Positions 16,308-24,884 of a stretch of 64,000 bases of DNA are shown piece by piece. Position 1 is the first letter of the stretch; every line of letters starts with the position of its first letter. The notes beneath the pieces are model-generated. The model searched no databases and was not told the origin of the DNA. It saw only the letters and a program-made list of their open reading frames with translations. The stretch comes from Oscillospiraceae bacterium (GTDB taxonomy: Bacteria > Bacillota > Clostridia > Oscillospirales > Oscillospiraceae). The position numbers and the translations under genes are program-made. Location: contig WRAO01000008.1 of assembly GCA_009780175.1 (NCBI GenBank), forward strand, positions 1 to 64,000, read 5' to 3'.

Positions 16308-19241
16308 CTAATCTTTATACTCCACAATAAACCGCATCAAAATCGTAGCGCATTGGGCGCGGGAGGCCGTGCCGTGCGGCGAGAGCATCGTGGAGGAGGT
16401 CCCTGTAATCATGCCTGTATGCACCGCCCAGCGCATATAGCGCTCGGCCCAATCGCTGACGTCTCCCCGGTCTTCGAAGTTTTGCAATTGGAACGATCCC
16501 GGAACGCTGGTGCTGCTGCCGATAAACTGCGCATAGCGATAGAGCATGGCGGCAAACTGCTCTCTCGTAATTTGACCGTAGGGATTGAAATATCCGTCCG
16601 ACCCTAGAATAATTCCATTCTGGTTCGCCCAAATCACGGCATTGCGGTACCACACGGGTGCCCCGGCGGGCACATCGTGGAATACATTCTGGAATGTCAC
16701 AAAAGGCTCTCCGGCGACCCGCCAGAGAATCGTAGCTACTTCCGCACGCGTGAGGTTTTGCGCGGGGGCAAAGGTGGTGTCTGTCACACCTCGCATCAGG
16801 TTTCGCTCATACATGAATTGTACGGCCGCGGCATACCAGACGTTGGGGCTGGAGATATCTGTGAACGGATGCGCTCCCTCTGTCACGGTAAAGCTTACGA
16901 CAAGGGTCTGGGCCGGGAACGCCTGCGTTACGACACTGCCTGATACCGTAACCGTTGCCGTATGTGTCCCCGCCGGGAGGTTGGCATTGGGCCGGACGGT
17001 AAAGCTCTGCGTTGCGTTTGCGAGCAGGCCTGGAATCGTTGTCCGGCTCAGGGTAAAGCGGTTTGCGTTTGCCCCAGACAGCGCAACCGTGAGTTGGCCG
17101 ATCGCCTCTGTCCCCGTGTTGTGTACGGTTATCGTATGGGCCGCCGGCGGCGTAGCGTAGCCTATCATGGCCGATGGGAATGTGTGATTCCCGGCGGGGG
17201 TCAAGGTAATCGGCGCGGCCTCTGTCACTTGAAAGGTCACATTAAATGATCGCGACGCGACGCTTGCACTCGATACCGTAACCGTAGCGGTATGCGTGCC
17301 GATCGGAAGGCCGGAATTCGGACGCACCGTGAAGGTTTGCGTCGCGTTTGCGGCGAGGCTCGGAATTGTCGTGCGGCTCAAGGTAAAGCGGTTTGCGTTC
17401 GTACCGGACAGCGCGACTGTAAGCTGGCCTGTCGCTCCGCCTCCTGTGTTCTGTACGGTCACAGTATGGGCCGCCGGGGGTGTGGCATATCCATGCCCGG
17501 CCGACGGGAAGGTGTGGTTCCCGCTGGGGGTCAGGCTGATCGTAGTGGTGGCGTTTATCACTTGAAACGTCACAGTGAAAGACTGCGACGCGCCATTTGC
17601 GCTCGATACCGTAACCGTAGCGGTATGCGTGCCAAGCGGAAGGCCGGAATTGGGACGAACCGTGAACGTTTGCGTCGCGTTTGCGGCGAGGCTCGGAATT
17701 GTTGTGCGGCTCAAGGTAAACCGATTGGCGTTCGTACCGGACAGCGCAACCGTAAGTTGGCCTGTCGCCGCGCCGCCCGTGTTCTGTACCGTCACCGTAT
17801 GTGCCGCCGGAGGTGTGGCGTATCCAAGCCCGGCCGATGGGAACGTATGGTTCCCGCTGGGGCTAAGGCTAATTACGGAGTTGGCATCCGTCACTTGAAA
17901 GGTCACTGTAAAAGACTGCGGCGCAAGATTTGCGCCAGATACCGTAACCGTAGCCGTATGCGTGCCAATCGGGATGCCGGAATTCGGACGCACCGTAAAG
18001 GTTTGCGTCGTGTTTACCGCAAGGCCTGGAATCGTTGTGCGGCTTAGGGTGAATCGGTTTGCGTTCGTGCCGGACAGCGCGACTGTAAGCTGGCCCGTCG
18101 CGGCGGTGCCTGCGTTGCGCACTGTCACCGTATGGGCCGCCGGCGGGGCGCTATAGCCAACATTGGCGCTGGGGAAGGTATGGTTCCCGGAGGGTGTCAG
18201 CGTAATGGCGTTCCCTGCTACCACCGTCACTGTCACTTCTCTAAAAATCGTTGTCCCTGCCGCCGTTGCTCTGATCACAGCCGAGCCGGCAGCGCCGGCC
18301 GTAACAACTCCGTTTGCGTTCACAGTCGCAACCGTTGTGTTAGAGCTTGTCCAAGTAACCGTTTGATTCGCCCCGCTCGGTGCAACCGTCGCTGTCAAGT
18401 TGCGTGTTGCGCCGGTGTTCAGTGAGAAGACGTTGTTCACAATGGAGGGGGTGCTGGTAATCGTAACCCCTGTCGGCGCAGTAACAGGCGGCGCAGTGAG
18501 CGGTTGCGTCACTGTCCCGGAAAACAAAATGCCCCCATCCATACTTCCAAACTCATAACTGACGCTGGTCACATTTCCCGCAAGGCCTGTCCATGTAATA
18601 TTCGGGGAGGCCCATATGCCACCGTTGCTAATATTAAATGGCTGAACAAGACCCCCAGATAGTCCAATCACAACATTTTGAACAGTCAGCGGAGATACGC
18701 GCTGTCTCGCTCCTAACTCAATTGTTTGCCCTTGTAATTGCCCCTGAGAGAGTGTGAGGCCACTCAGCGGACTAATATCTCTAATTTGATTGTCTCCCAG
18801 ATGCAAGCTCGTCAAATTCGTAAGTCCGGAAAGCGCAGAAATGTTGCTAATCCCACTGTCTCTCAAATCTAAGTGGGTCAAATTAATCAATCCTGACAGG
18901 GGAGAAAGCGTATTGCTGTGGGCCGCCAAGGACGTCAAGCCGCTTAAATACTGCACTCCTCTCAAGTTGACAGGCCCAAGCATCGTCAAATCGAGCGCGG
19001 TAATCGTACTTAATTGTGCCTGTGTCACTTCATCTGTATGATGTACACCTAGCTCATTTGCTATGACAAGGGCTACATTCAGGTCAAAAATAGCCCCAAG
19101 CGCCCTTTCTCCCGCAAAGCTCGACAGCGGCGCAAGCTGTTCCTCGCTCTCCGCCGCCCCCGCTACAGGCACAAGCCCAATCAGTAGCAGCACAGCCAAC
19201 ATCAGTGCAATGACACGTCTCGCTCTCCCCAGTCTTCTCAT
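16308..19241 (-). CDS. LRR / Ig-like / S-layer-homology surface protein, prophage cargo
   Basis: A 977-residue secreted protein. It begins with a basic-hydrophobic signal peptide (1-30, ending PVAGAA) and a leucine-rich-repeat block (~60-170, blocks such as LTHLDLRDSGISNISALSGLTNLTSLHLGDNQI shown in parts). A Big_2-like domain follows (~262-342), then four ~105-residue repeats beginning 'TPSGNHTFPSA', nearly identical to each other in the second and third copies. Three S-layer-homology domains (about residues 785-977; TRAEVATILWRV, TREQFAAMLYRY, SRAQCATILMRF) anchor it to secondary wall polymers. It has its own promoter. It is not a normal phage head/tail protein and sits between terminase and portal genes, suggesting cargo (a moron). 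Confidence 0.9.
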   Translation of the reverse strand: MRRLGRARRVIALMLAVLLLIGLVPVAGAAESEEQLAPLSSFAGERALGAIFDLNVALVIANELGVHHTDEVTQAQLSTITALDLTMLGPVNLRGVQYLSGLTSLAAHSNTLSPLSGLINLTHLDLRDSGISNISALSGLTNLTSLHLGDNQIRDISPLSGLTLSQGQLQGQTIELGARQRVSPLTVQNVVIGLSGGLVQPFNISNGGIWASPNITWTGLAGNVTSVSYEFGSMDGGILFSGTVTQPLTAPPVTAPTGVTITSTPSIVNNVFSLNTGATRNLTATVAPSGANQTVTWTSSNTTVATVNANGVVTAGAAGSAVIRATAAGTTIFREVTVTVVAGNAITLTPSGNHTFPSANVGYSAPPAAHTVTVRNAGTAATGQLTVALSGTNANRFTLSRTTIPGLAVNTTQTFTVRPNSGIPIGTHTATVTVSGANLAPQSFTVTFQVTDANSVISLSPSGNHTFPSAGLGYATPPAAHTVTVQNTGGAATGQLTVALSGTNANRFTLSRTTIPSLAANATQTFTVRPNSGLPLGTHTATVTVSSANGASQSFTVTFQVINATTTISLTPSGNHTFPSAGHGYATPPAAHTVTVQNTGGGATGQLTVALSGTNANRFTLSRTTIPSLAANATQTFTVRPNSGLPIGTHTATVTVSSASVASRSFNVTFQVTEAAPITLTPAGNHTFPSAMIGYATPPAAHTITVHNTGTEAIGQLTVALSGANANRFTLSRTTIPGLLANATQSFTVRPNANLPAGTHTATVTVSGSVVTQAFPAQTLVVSFTVTEGAHPFTDISSPNVWYAAAVQFMYERNLMRGVTDTTFAPAQNLTRAEVATILWRVAGEPFVTFQNVFHDVPAGAPVWYRNAVIWANQNGIILGSDGYFNPYGQITREQFAAMLYRYAQFIGSSTSVPGSFQLQNFEDRGDVSDWAERYMRWAVHTGMITGTSSTMLSPHGTASRAQCATILMRFIVEYKD

Positions 19242-19307
19242 AAAAATTCCCCTTTCTTATGTTCAACTACAGCACAAGTATTTTCTAGGTGTTTTACTCT
19301 TGAGAGA

Positions 19308-19336
19308 AGATTAACATAATCTCCATAATTTTGCAA
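19308..19336 (-). promoter_or_regulatory. Promoter of the surface-protein gene
   Basis: Minus-strand TTGCAA (19336-19331), 17-bp spacer, TAATCT (19313-19308), about 65 bp before the start of the 977-residue surface-protein gene. An AAAGGGGA SD precedes the ATG. A palindrome TTAAG-ttttt-CTTAA lies slightly upstream (19359-19373). Confidence 0.65.
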
Positions 19337-19406
19337 CAATCCTATCACCAGCAAATGTTAAGTTTTTCTTAATCTCCGGCAAGCATAGCCCCTCATCACA
19401 CGCCCC

Positions 19407-20660
19407 TTACCCAAACGAAAACCGCGCTCCCGCCAAAACCCCTTCCACCGCGTACCGCATCGCATCCATCAAATGATCCTCGCACCCGGAGTCCGGCTGA
19501 TTTACCCCACTGCCGGACATCTCATCCCGCTCCCAAACATAAGCCGCAATCTCCCGCACAAAGTTCACGCATTTCGGATGCACAACGATCTCATATTCCT
19601 GCAAAGCCTGGATCCCAAACCGCACCGAATCCGGCCCCTTTTTCACGCCCCGGATCTTCGAAATCCCCAGTCGTCGCAGTTCCTCAATACTCTTCGGCTC
19701 CGCCGAGTCCGCCCGAATCACCTCTTTCACAATGCCAAGCTCCGAAACCGCCCTCCAAATAGCCGCATTCGTCATCCCCCGCGCATATACCTCATCCCAC
19801 ACATAAACCACTCGGTTCAGCTTATCTACCGCTCCGCAAAACAGGGCTGTCGGATCATTTGTAAACCCAAAATCGAGTCCAAATACCGGTAAAACCCCGT
19901 CCCGCCGCAACACCTCCGCCACATCAAAGCGTTCCTGCCGCCACTGCTCAAATACCAGCCCCTCATGCACCCCCCACTCCCCCAGCCCCACCACCTGATA
20001 ACGCCTGGGATTGCGCCTCTTGATCTCCTCAAACAGTTCCAAATCTCGCTGATCTAGGAACTCATTGATCCGATAATCTACCGTCATGGCCAACACATCT
20101 TCCGCATCCGCTCCTTCAAAAAAGCGCCGTTTCAGCCAATGCCGCTCATCCCAGGGATTAAACGTGAGCGTCACTTGTTTGAATAGGCCATTCGGTATCT
20201 CTCCCCGAATGGCCTCGTTTAACATATCAAAATCCGCCTCGCGCTGGATTTCAAAGGCCTCTTCCACCCAGAGCCAACAGAGTTGTCCCGCGGATACGGA
20301 AATCGAATTGATCTTTATCGGATCATCTAGGCCACGGAAGTAGATCGTCTGGCCTGTCTCCAAGTACACCGCTTCCAATGACGACGTCCGAAACTTCCAC
20401 TTTTTCTCTACCCCCAACCGCCGGACGGCCCAGCGCAAATCCGCCCAGCAGGAATCTTTTAATGTGCGAAAGACCTTCCGCACCACCAATAGATTCGCCG
20501 CTGGATGCCGCATCATATGGATGACAAACCAGAGCGCCGCCGTCTTCGACTTCTTACACCCGCGCGACCCTTTCACCACCCGATACCGCCCCCGAAATCC
20601 CCAAAACGCCCCGTATCCCTGTCCTACAATTTCCGATATATCAATCTCCAAGTTTCTCAT
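19407..20660 (-). CDS. terL: Phage terminase large subunit
   Basis: A 417-residue packaging ATPase/nuclease of the PBSX type. Walker A is GSRGCKKSKT (residues 31-40), Walker B is LCWLWVEEA (127-135), and the coupling motif is TLTFNPW (165-171). The nuclease has GLDFGFTNDPTA (Asp263), ADS (318) and DHLMDAMRYA (395-404), so all active site parts seem present. It cuts concatemeric DNA and threads it into the capsid through the portal. Its start overlaps the small subunit by 20 nt. Confidence 0.93.
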   Translation of the reverse strand: MRNLEIDISEIVGQGYGAFWGFRGRYRVVKGSRGCKKSKTAALWFVIHMMRHPAANLLVVRKVFRTLKDSCWADLRWAVRRLGVEKKWKFRTSSLEAVYLETGQTIYFRGLDDPIKINSISVSAGQLCWLWVEEAFEIQREADFDMLNEAIRGEIPNGLFKQVTLTFNPWDERHWLKRRFFEGADAEDVLAMTVDYRINEFLDQRDLELFEEIKRRNPRRYQVVGLGEWGVHEGLVFEQWRQERFDVAEVLRRDGVLPVFGLDFGFTNDPTALFCGAVDKLNRVVYVWDEVYARGMTNAAIWRAVSELGIVKEVIRADSAEPKSIEELRRLGISKIRGVKKGPDSVRFGIQALQEYEIVVHPKCVNFVREIAAYVWERDEMSGSGVNQPDSGCEDHLMDAMRYAVEGVLAGARFSFG

Positions 20661-20844
20661 CTCCTACAAACTCCACTGGTTTCTCTTCCATGCTGTTCTC
20701 CCGCTTCTCGAACATCCCATAATGCTTCGCGAGCAGCTCCGCCGCTCTGAGTTGTCCTTTTTCTGTCGATTTTCCTTCCATTACTTCCACCAGAAAGTCT
20801 AGCACCTTATCTTGATACACTTTTTCTTTCTTCTGTTTCGGCAC
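20641..20844 (-). CDS. terS: Phage terminase small subunit (short)
   Basis: A 67-residue protein starting at GTG 20844, 8 nt after an AAGGAG SD. It consists mainly of helices (EKVYQDKVLDFLVEVMEGK, QLRAAELLAKHYGMFEKREN), typical of the helical part of terminase small subunits. It lacks a clear N-terminal helix-turn-helix, so it may be a truncated or minimal version. Longer frames up to 20889 are possible but have no better RBS. It lies just before terL. Confidence 0.7.
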   Translation of the reverse strand: MPKQKKEKVYQDKVLDFLVEVMEGKSTEKGQLRAAELLAKHYGMFEKRENSMEEKPVEFVGDEKLGD

Positions 20845-20980
20845 ACACACCGCTCCTTCCTTATGATCGAACACATCTCTCCAACCCACTCACGCTATCA
20901 CCTTATCACAGCCGTGCCGAACCGAGTGAACCAGTGAATCAGGCCTATTTAGTGTTTGCCTTTGTTCCCGTACCCCTATA

Positions 20981-20998
20981 TTTTGAGTTGGCTCAAAA
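20981..20998. promoter_or_regulatory. Palindromic candidate operator for the TetR gene
   Basis: TTTTGAG-TTGG-CTCAAAA, an 18-bp palindrome located 4 bp upstream of the -35 of the TetR-gene promoter. The position fits an autoregulatory operator; it could instead be a small hairpin. Confidence 0.5.
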
Positions 20999-21002
20999 TA
21001 TG

Positions 21003-21031
21003 TTGACAGGTTTTACTCTCCGTGATAAACT
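21003..21031 (+). promoter_or_regulatory. Promoter of the TetR-family gene
   Basis: TTGACA (21003-21008), 17-bp spacer, TAAACT (21026-21031). It is followed by a ~50-bp leader and an SD (GGGGGAC) before ATG 21084. Confidence 0.75.
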
Positions 21032-21083
21032 GCATTTTACAGGAAATCAACCCAACGCCTGATATCGCAAGGGGGACACCAAT

Positions 21084-21734
21084 ATGGGACGCAAAAAAAA
21101 CTTGACGCAACGCGTCACTATCATCAAAACCGCCTATCAACTTTTCCTGGACCAGGGCTATGAAAATGTCACCACCAAACAAGTGGCGGACGCCTGCGGC
21201 ATGGCCCATTCCCTCCTCCACTACTACTACCCTACCAAGAGCGACCTCCTCACGGACATCATTAACACCATGATCGCGAAGCTCCACAGCTACATCGCCG
21301 CGGAAGGGGTTGACCTTTCAGACAAGCTCTATGTCTACGGCCTGTTCAACCGCCTGTTCTTCGAGTCTGTCGGTATGAACCCCAAACTCCTCGGTATCTA
21401 TCGGGCCGCCCTCACGGATGGCGAAGTCCTCCGTCGATGGACCAAATTCGCGGTAGACAAACTCGCCCTCCTCCCGGCAGACGCGCCGGAGAAAGCCAGG
21501 CTCGCGCCCTACATCCTGGGCGGCAGTATGGGCCAGATTCTCCCGCTCTATGTAGACGGTGAGCTCACCATGGAACTGCGCGAGTGTATCAACCTCTCCC
21601 TCGAGGTCTTCTATTCTGTCAACGGCCTCGCCAGAGCCTGGATCCATGCCACCATCGGCTTGATTGATCGGCGGATGACACAGCCTTTTATTCGGACTTT
21701 TCTCACGGAATTTGGTGAGATGATGCATAGCTAA
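21084..21734 (+). CDS. TetR/AcrR family transcriptional regulator
   Basis: A 216-residue regulator. The N-terminal DNA-binding helix-turn-helix is clear (residues ~10-55: IIKTAYQLFLDQGYENVTTKQVADACGMAHSLLHYYYPTKSDLL). The C-terminal ~150 residues are helical, with no recognisable ligand signature. It is monocistronic and ends in a terminator. Immediate neighbours give no clear target; a palindrome lies directly upstream of its promoter, suggesting autoregulation. It marks the host side of the prophage end. Confidence 0.88.
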   Translation: MGRKKNLTQRVTIIKTAYQLFLDQGYENVTTKQVADACGMAHSLLHYYYPTKSDLLTDIINTMIAKLHSYIAAEGVDLSDKLYVYGLFNRLFFESVGMNPKLLGIYRAALTDGEVLRRWTKFAVDKLALLPADAPEKARLAPYILGGSMGQILPLYVDGELTMELRECINLSLEVFYSVNGLARAWIHATIGLIDRRMTQPFIRTFLTEFGEMMHS

Positions 21735-21741
21735 ATAGGTT

Positions 21742-21777
21742 CGCCCCCGAAACTCTCGGGGGCGTTGTGTTATTTTC
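21742..21777 (+). terminator. Terminator of the TetR gene
   Basis: Stem CGCCCCCGA / TCGGGGGCG with a 5-nt loop, then a T-rich stretch (ttgtgttatttt). Confidence 0.7.
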
Positions 21778-21799
21778 CTTTGCTACAGGGTTATTTCTA

Positions 21800-22097
21800 T
21801 TAGGCCTGGCGGACCTGGCGCTTCGTGTCGCCGAAGGCGACCTACTTTTTGCCTTGACAAAAAGTAGGCAAAAAGCAATTCAAGAGAAACCATATGGTTT
21901 CTCTTGAAAATCTCTTCCTTTTGACTGTTCACTCGTGCTCGTTCGAGTCGTGTGGTTCCGCCTCGGCCGGCGGAGGGGTGTGTCGCTTTAGGACACGTAA
22001 CCTGTTGTGCGGTGTGTTGATTGAATGTGCGGCGACATGCCGAACCCGATTCCCCTCCTTGGAGGGGTGGCACCCGCGGGGTGACGGGGTGGCTCCT
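21800..22097. repeat. Dispersed repeat copy 3 (MITE-like)
   Basis: About 0.3 kb in the gap between the TetR gene and the Gly-zipper gene. It has GCCGAAGGCGACCTAC, the perfect hairpin CCTACTTTTTG / CAAAAAGTAGG, then TCAAGAGAAACCATATGGTTTCTCTTGA, AAAATCTCTTCCTTTTGAC, a gtcgtgtggttccgcc part and the CCCCTCCTTGGAGGGG end. It matches copy 2 almost throughout. No gene is visible inside. Confidence 0.85.
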
Positions 22098-22207
22098 CAC
22101 CGCTCATCCCCCACACATTCTAATAGACTTCTAATCTCCCTCCAATCGTCATGATCGCAGCTGTGTGGTATCATAAGCTCATATACAGAGAGGAGTGTTC
22201 TTACACT

Positions 22208-22570
22208 ATGCTAGATATTATCTTCCTGCCTTTTCGTCTGCTTATTCTGCCGTTCGAGCTGCTATTTACGCTTTTGTCCGCCTTGTTTCAGATTGTGTTC
22301 GCCCTTATCTCCGGCATCGTCGGCATTGTGGTCGGTGTAGTCGGCGGCGTCATCGGCGGCGGGCTCGGCGCGATCGGTTCGGTGGTCGCCACTGTTATCG
22401 GCACCACCTTTGGCATCATCGGCAGTATTATCGGGGTCGCCTTCGGCACCATCGGCGCCATCCTTGGCGCGATCGGCGGGCTCATCGCCCTCCTCATCTC
22501 GCTCAGCGGCCTCATCCTGTTCTTCCTCCTCATCTATATCATCTGGCGCGCTGTCCGGCGCAACCGATAA
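22208..22570 (+). CDS. Small Gly-zipper membrane protein
   Basis: A 120-residue very hydrophobic protein starting at MLDIIFLPFRLL (ATG 22208, GAGAGGAG SD 12 nt upstream). It has at least three membrane segments. The middle is a long glycine-rich stretch (repeats of GIVG, GGVIGGGLGAIGS, GTTFGIIGSIIG), then a charged end (WRAVRRNR). It is in the same direction as the two following flavodoxin-like genes and 18 bp from the first. Function unknown; the Gly-zipper pattern suggests a membrane-embedded oligomer. Confidence 0.65.
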   Translation: MLDIIFLPFRLLILPFELLFTLLSALFQIVFALISGIVGIVVGVVGGVIGGGLGAIGSVVATVIGTTFGIIGSIIGVAFGTIGAILGAIGGLIALLISLSGLILFFLLIYIIWRAVRRNR

Positions 22571-22588
22571 TTTCGACGGAGTGTGTAT

Positions 22589-23110
22589 ATGATAACGATT
22601 CTCACAGATCAGGCAACAAATAGCCTGGGGCAAACGCTCTATCAAAAACTCGCAAAAACAGGCCAAAACATCAAGCTCTTTTGCATGGATGATCTGCACG
22701 TCGAGCCCTGCTATGCCTGCCGCGGATGCGAAGAGAAGACCTATGGCCGCTGCGTCATCCGCGACGACGCGGATCTGATTCTTCCATGTCTCGTCCGCTC
22801 AGAAACCATCATCGTGCTCACATCCATCGTATTCGGCGGATACTCTTTTCCGATCAAGCGCATTGTAGACCGGTTCGCGCTACTTGTAGATCAGCATTAT
22901 TCTTATCGCAAGGGTGAATTGGTCAAGGGTGCAAAGGAAAGGTTTCCGCGCACGCAGTATTACGTCATCGGCATCCACGACGGGGCGGATCCGGAAGAGG
23001 TCCAAGCCTTTCGGCAACTTGTTATGGAGACAATTCAAATTGCCGCATGGGCAGGCAGGTCTTTTGCCTTGTCCCATGACGCTCTGATCCGGAAGGTGGC
23101 TGAATCATGA
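22589..23110 (+). CDS. Flavodoxin-like NAD(P)H-dependent oxidoreductase
   Basis: A 173-residue protein with a flavodoxin-like fold (ITILTDQATNSLGQTLYQKL at the start) and the CYACRGCEEKTYGRCVIRDD segment: a CxxCxxC cluster found in iron-sulfur-type flavodoxin/FMN reductases. An IVLTSIVFGGYSFPIKRIVDRF block follows. The start is ATG 22589 (GGAG 7 nt away); the slightly longer GTG start is less supported. It overlaps the next gene by 4 nt. Predicted to bind FMN and carry electrons. Confidence 0.75.
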   Translation: MITILTDQATNSLGQTLYQKLAKTGQNIKLFCMDDLHVEPCYACRGCEEKTYGRCVIRDDADLILPCLVRSETIIVLTSIVFGGYSFPIKRIVDRFALLVDQHYSYRKGELVKGAKERFPRTQYYVIGIHDGADPEEVQAFRQLVMETIQIAAWAGRSFALSHDALIRKVAES

Positions 23111-23769
23111 GAAATATTGTCGCAATCAATGTAAGTCCGCGCAAAACGGGGACCAGCGCAATGCTGCTGCAGCGGCTGAAGGATGCATTGGAGCCATGTG
23201 AGGATCATGTCCATATTCTTCATCTGTATAGCCATCTGCAAGACATGCGGCCGATTTTTGATGCGGTAGATGCCGCAGATACGATTGTCCTCTCCGGTCC
23301 GTGTTATGCAAACACCTATCCCGCTGATACAACAAGGCTCCTTGAGGCATTGGCCGCACGGCCCGATGTGTTTCACGGGCAAAACCTTTATGGTATCATC
23401 CAGGGCGGCATGCCTTACGCGCATACGCATGTGAGCGGTTTGAACATGCTCAAGGCCTTCTCCCGCCGAGTAAATCTCCCTTATCAAGGCGGCTTCATTA
23501 TAGGCGGCGGCGCGATGTTAGATGGGCGGTCTGTGACGAAGCTTCCCAACGGCAAAACCGTCGAACGCCAACTTCTGCTTTTTTCCCAGCATATCCACAG
23601 GGGCGAAGCGTCCCCAGATTCTGTTTATGAAGCCTCCATCCTGAAATTGCCCCGCTTCGCCACAAGGCTGCTTGCGCTCTGGATGAACCGGCAAATCGAC
23701 AAAACCTTTGCCGCAAGGGGTATGGATGCGTATCAGCCCAGTCCTTATTTGGACGATGAAATCTCATAA
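23107..23769 (+). CDS. Second flavodoxin-like FMN-dependent reductase
   Basis: A 220-residue protein translated through an ATGA overlap with the preceding gene. N-terminal NIVAINVSPRKTGTSAMLLQRL is a phosphate-binding loop of NADPH-dependent FMN reductases. ADTIVLSGPCYANTYPADTTRLL resembles the flavin site. It lies in a two-gene unit with the previous paralogue. The precise substrates are not evident. The pair is followed by a strong terminator. Confidence 0.75.
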   Translation: MRNIVAINVSPRKTGTSAMLLQRLKDALEPCEDHVHILHLYSHLQDMRPIFDAVDAADTIVLSGPCYANTYPADTTRLLEALAARPDVFHGQNLYGIIQGGMPYAHTHVSGLNMLKAFSRRVNLPYQGGFIIGGGAMLDGRSVTKLPNGKTVERQLLLFSQHIHRGEASPDSVYEASILKLPRFATRLLALWMNRQIDKTFAARGMDAYQPSPYLDDEIS

Positions 23770-23775
23770 ACAGAT

Positions 23776-23809
23776 AAAAAGCGAGGCGCTTGTGAGCGCC
23801 TCGCTTTTT
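23776..23809. terminator. Bidirectional terminator between flavodoxin unit and apbE
   Basis: Perfect 15-bp stem AAAAAGCGAGGCGCT / complement with a TGTG loop and T-run. It serves the plus-strand unit and the converging apbE gene. Confidence 0.9.
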
Positions 23810-23818
23810 GCGTCATGT

Positions 23819-24829
23819 CTAGCTCCAACTCACACGTCCCGCGTCTTCCGGCACAAACATATTCTCCAGCCCGCGTGTGGCGTAGATTCGCCCATCGTCC
23901 GTCACGAAAACCGCCTCTAGATCTGGCGTTCGATCTACGAATGCCAGTGCATCCGGAAGTCCCATCACAAAGAGCGCTGTTGCCAGCGCGTCTCCTCTGG
24001 CTCCGTCCGCGGTTACCGTCGTAACCGATACCAGGCCGCTCCGCGCCGGGCGCCCCGTCTCTGGGTCTAAGATGTGGTGTATCGTTTCCCCCTCCTCGCT
24101 CATAAACCGCCGCTCGTAGTTGCCGGAGGTGTTTACCGCGCGATCTCGGACTTCTATGATGCCCAGGCTCCCATGGCCAAAGGGGTCGTTCACCGCAACT
24201 CGCCACGGGGCGCCTCCGGGGCGCTCACCCAGCGCGAGGATATCGCCGCCTAGGGAGATGATTGCCGATTCGATCTCTAGGTTTCGTAAAATCAAAACCA
24301 AACGGTCCGCCGCGTAGCCCTTCGCAATCGCGCCGAAATCGAGCTCCATCCCTGGCGGGGCTGTTACCGTGAGGCCGTCGATCCGAATTTCCGCTACATC
24401 GACCTGTGCCAGCAAATCCGCGATTTCCGCGTCTTCCGGCACGCGATACTCGCCCACCGTAAAGCCCCAGGCTCGTTGCAAGGCATAGAGGCCCGGAGAG
24501 AAGGTTCCGTCCGTCTCCTCCCAAAGCGCGATCGCCAGCGTGAGTACTTCCGCCGTTTCGGGTGAAACCAGAACGGCCTTCCCGTCCGCCGCGTTGATCC
24601 GGGCGAGGTCACTCTCTGTTCGCGTCACAGAAAACAGCGTTTCCAAGCGGTTGATCTCCGCTGTCGCCTGGCGCAAGGCTTCTTGCGCTTCCTCGCCATA
24701 GACCGTGATTGTCATCACTGTATCCATGGCGAATATCGTCGCGCTTTGCGACTCCGGCGGCCTGTTTCCGCACCCGGTGAGCGACGCGATCCATATTAAA
24801 AATGCCAACAATATCACAAATTTCTTCAT
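23819..24829 (-). CDS. apbE: FAD:protein FMN transferase (ApbE), lipoprotein
   Basis: A 336-residue protein. It begins with a lipoprotein signal (MKKFVILLAFLIWIASLTGC, Cys20). ApbE motifs are present: AMDTVMTITVYG, DLGA-type PGMELDFGAIAKGYAADR, IISLGGDILALGERPGG, and the ...DPETGRPARSGLVSVTTVTADGARGDALATALFVMG metal/FAD region. It transfers FMN from FAD to Thr/Ser of flavoproteins outside the membrane. It is divergent to the NusG-II/Gx pair. The -10 TATACT lies 6 nt before the ATG, suggesting leaderless translation. Confidence 0.93.
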   Translation of the reverse strand: MKKFVILLAFLIWIASLTGCGNRPPESQSATIFAMDTVMTITVYGEEAQEALRQATAEINRLETLFSVTRTESDLARINAADGKAVLVSPETAEVLTLAIALWEETDGTFSPGLYALQRAWGFTVGEYRVPEDAEIADLLAQVDVAEIRIDGLTVTAPPGMELDFGAIAKGYAADRLVLILRNLEIESAIISLGGDILALGERPGGAPWRVAVNDPFGHGSLGIIEVRDRAVNTSGNYERRFMSEEGETIHHILDPETGRPARSGLVSVTTVTADGARGDALATALFVMGLPDALAFVDRTPDLEAVFVTDDGRIYATRGLENMFVPEDAGRVSWS

Positions 24830-24835
24830 GCGTTC

Positions 24836-24864
24836 AGTATAGCAAATCCTTGACAATACTACAA
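24836..24864 (-). promoter_or_regulatory. Promoter of apbE (leaderless)
   Basis: Minus-strand TTGTAG (24864-24859), 17-bp spacer, TATACT (24841-24836). Only 6 nt lie between the -10 and the ATG of apbE (24829), so transcription should start at or next to the start codon. It overlaps the divergent promoter at 24850-24878. Confidence 0.65.
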
Positions 24865-24878
24865 GATAAGACTACACT
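24850..24878 (+). promoter_or_regulatory. Promoter of the NusG-II gene (leaderless)
   Basis: TTGACA (24850-24855), 17-bp spacer, TACACT (24873-24878). 6 nt separate it from ATG 24885. Its -35 lies in the spacer of the apbE promoter and vice versa, so the two promoters physically overlap. Confidence 0.65.
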
Positions 24879-24884
24879 TTAAGG

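Noticed and set aside
17220..18160. Tandem ~315-bp repeats that might look like a CRISPR or satellite
   Set aside because: They encode the ~105-residue Ig-like repeats of the surface protein in one frame. Unit length and coding sense exclude CRISPR.
21800..22097. Small minus frames in the repeat copies (e.g. ...QKEEIFKRNHMVSLE...)
   Set aside because: The same peptide-like strings arise in every repeat copy from the conserved DNA hairpins, without RBS or stable frame.
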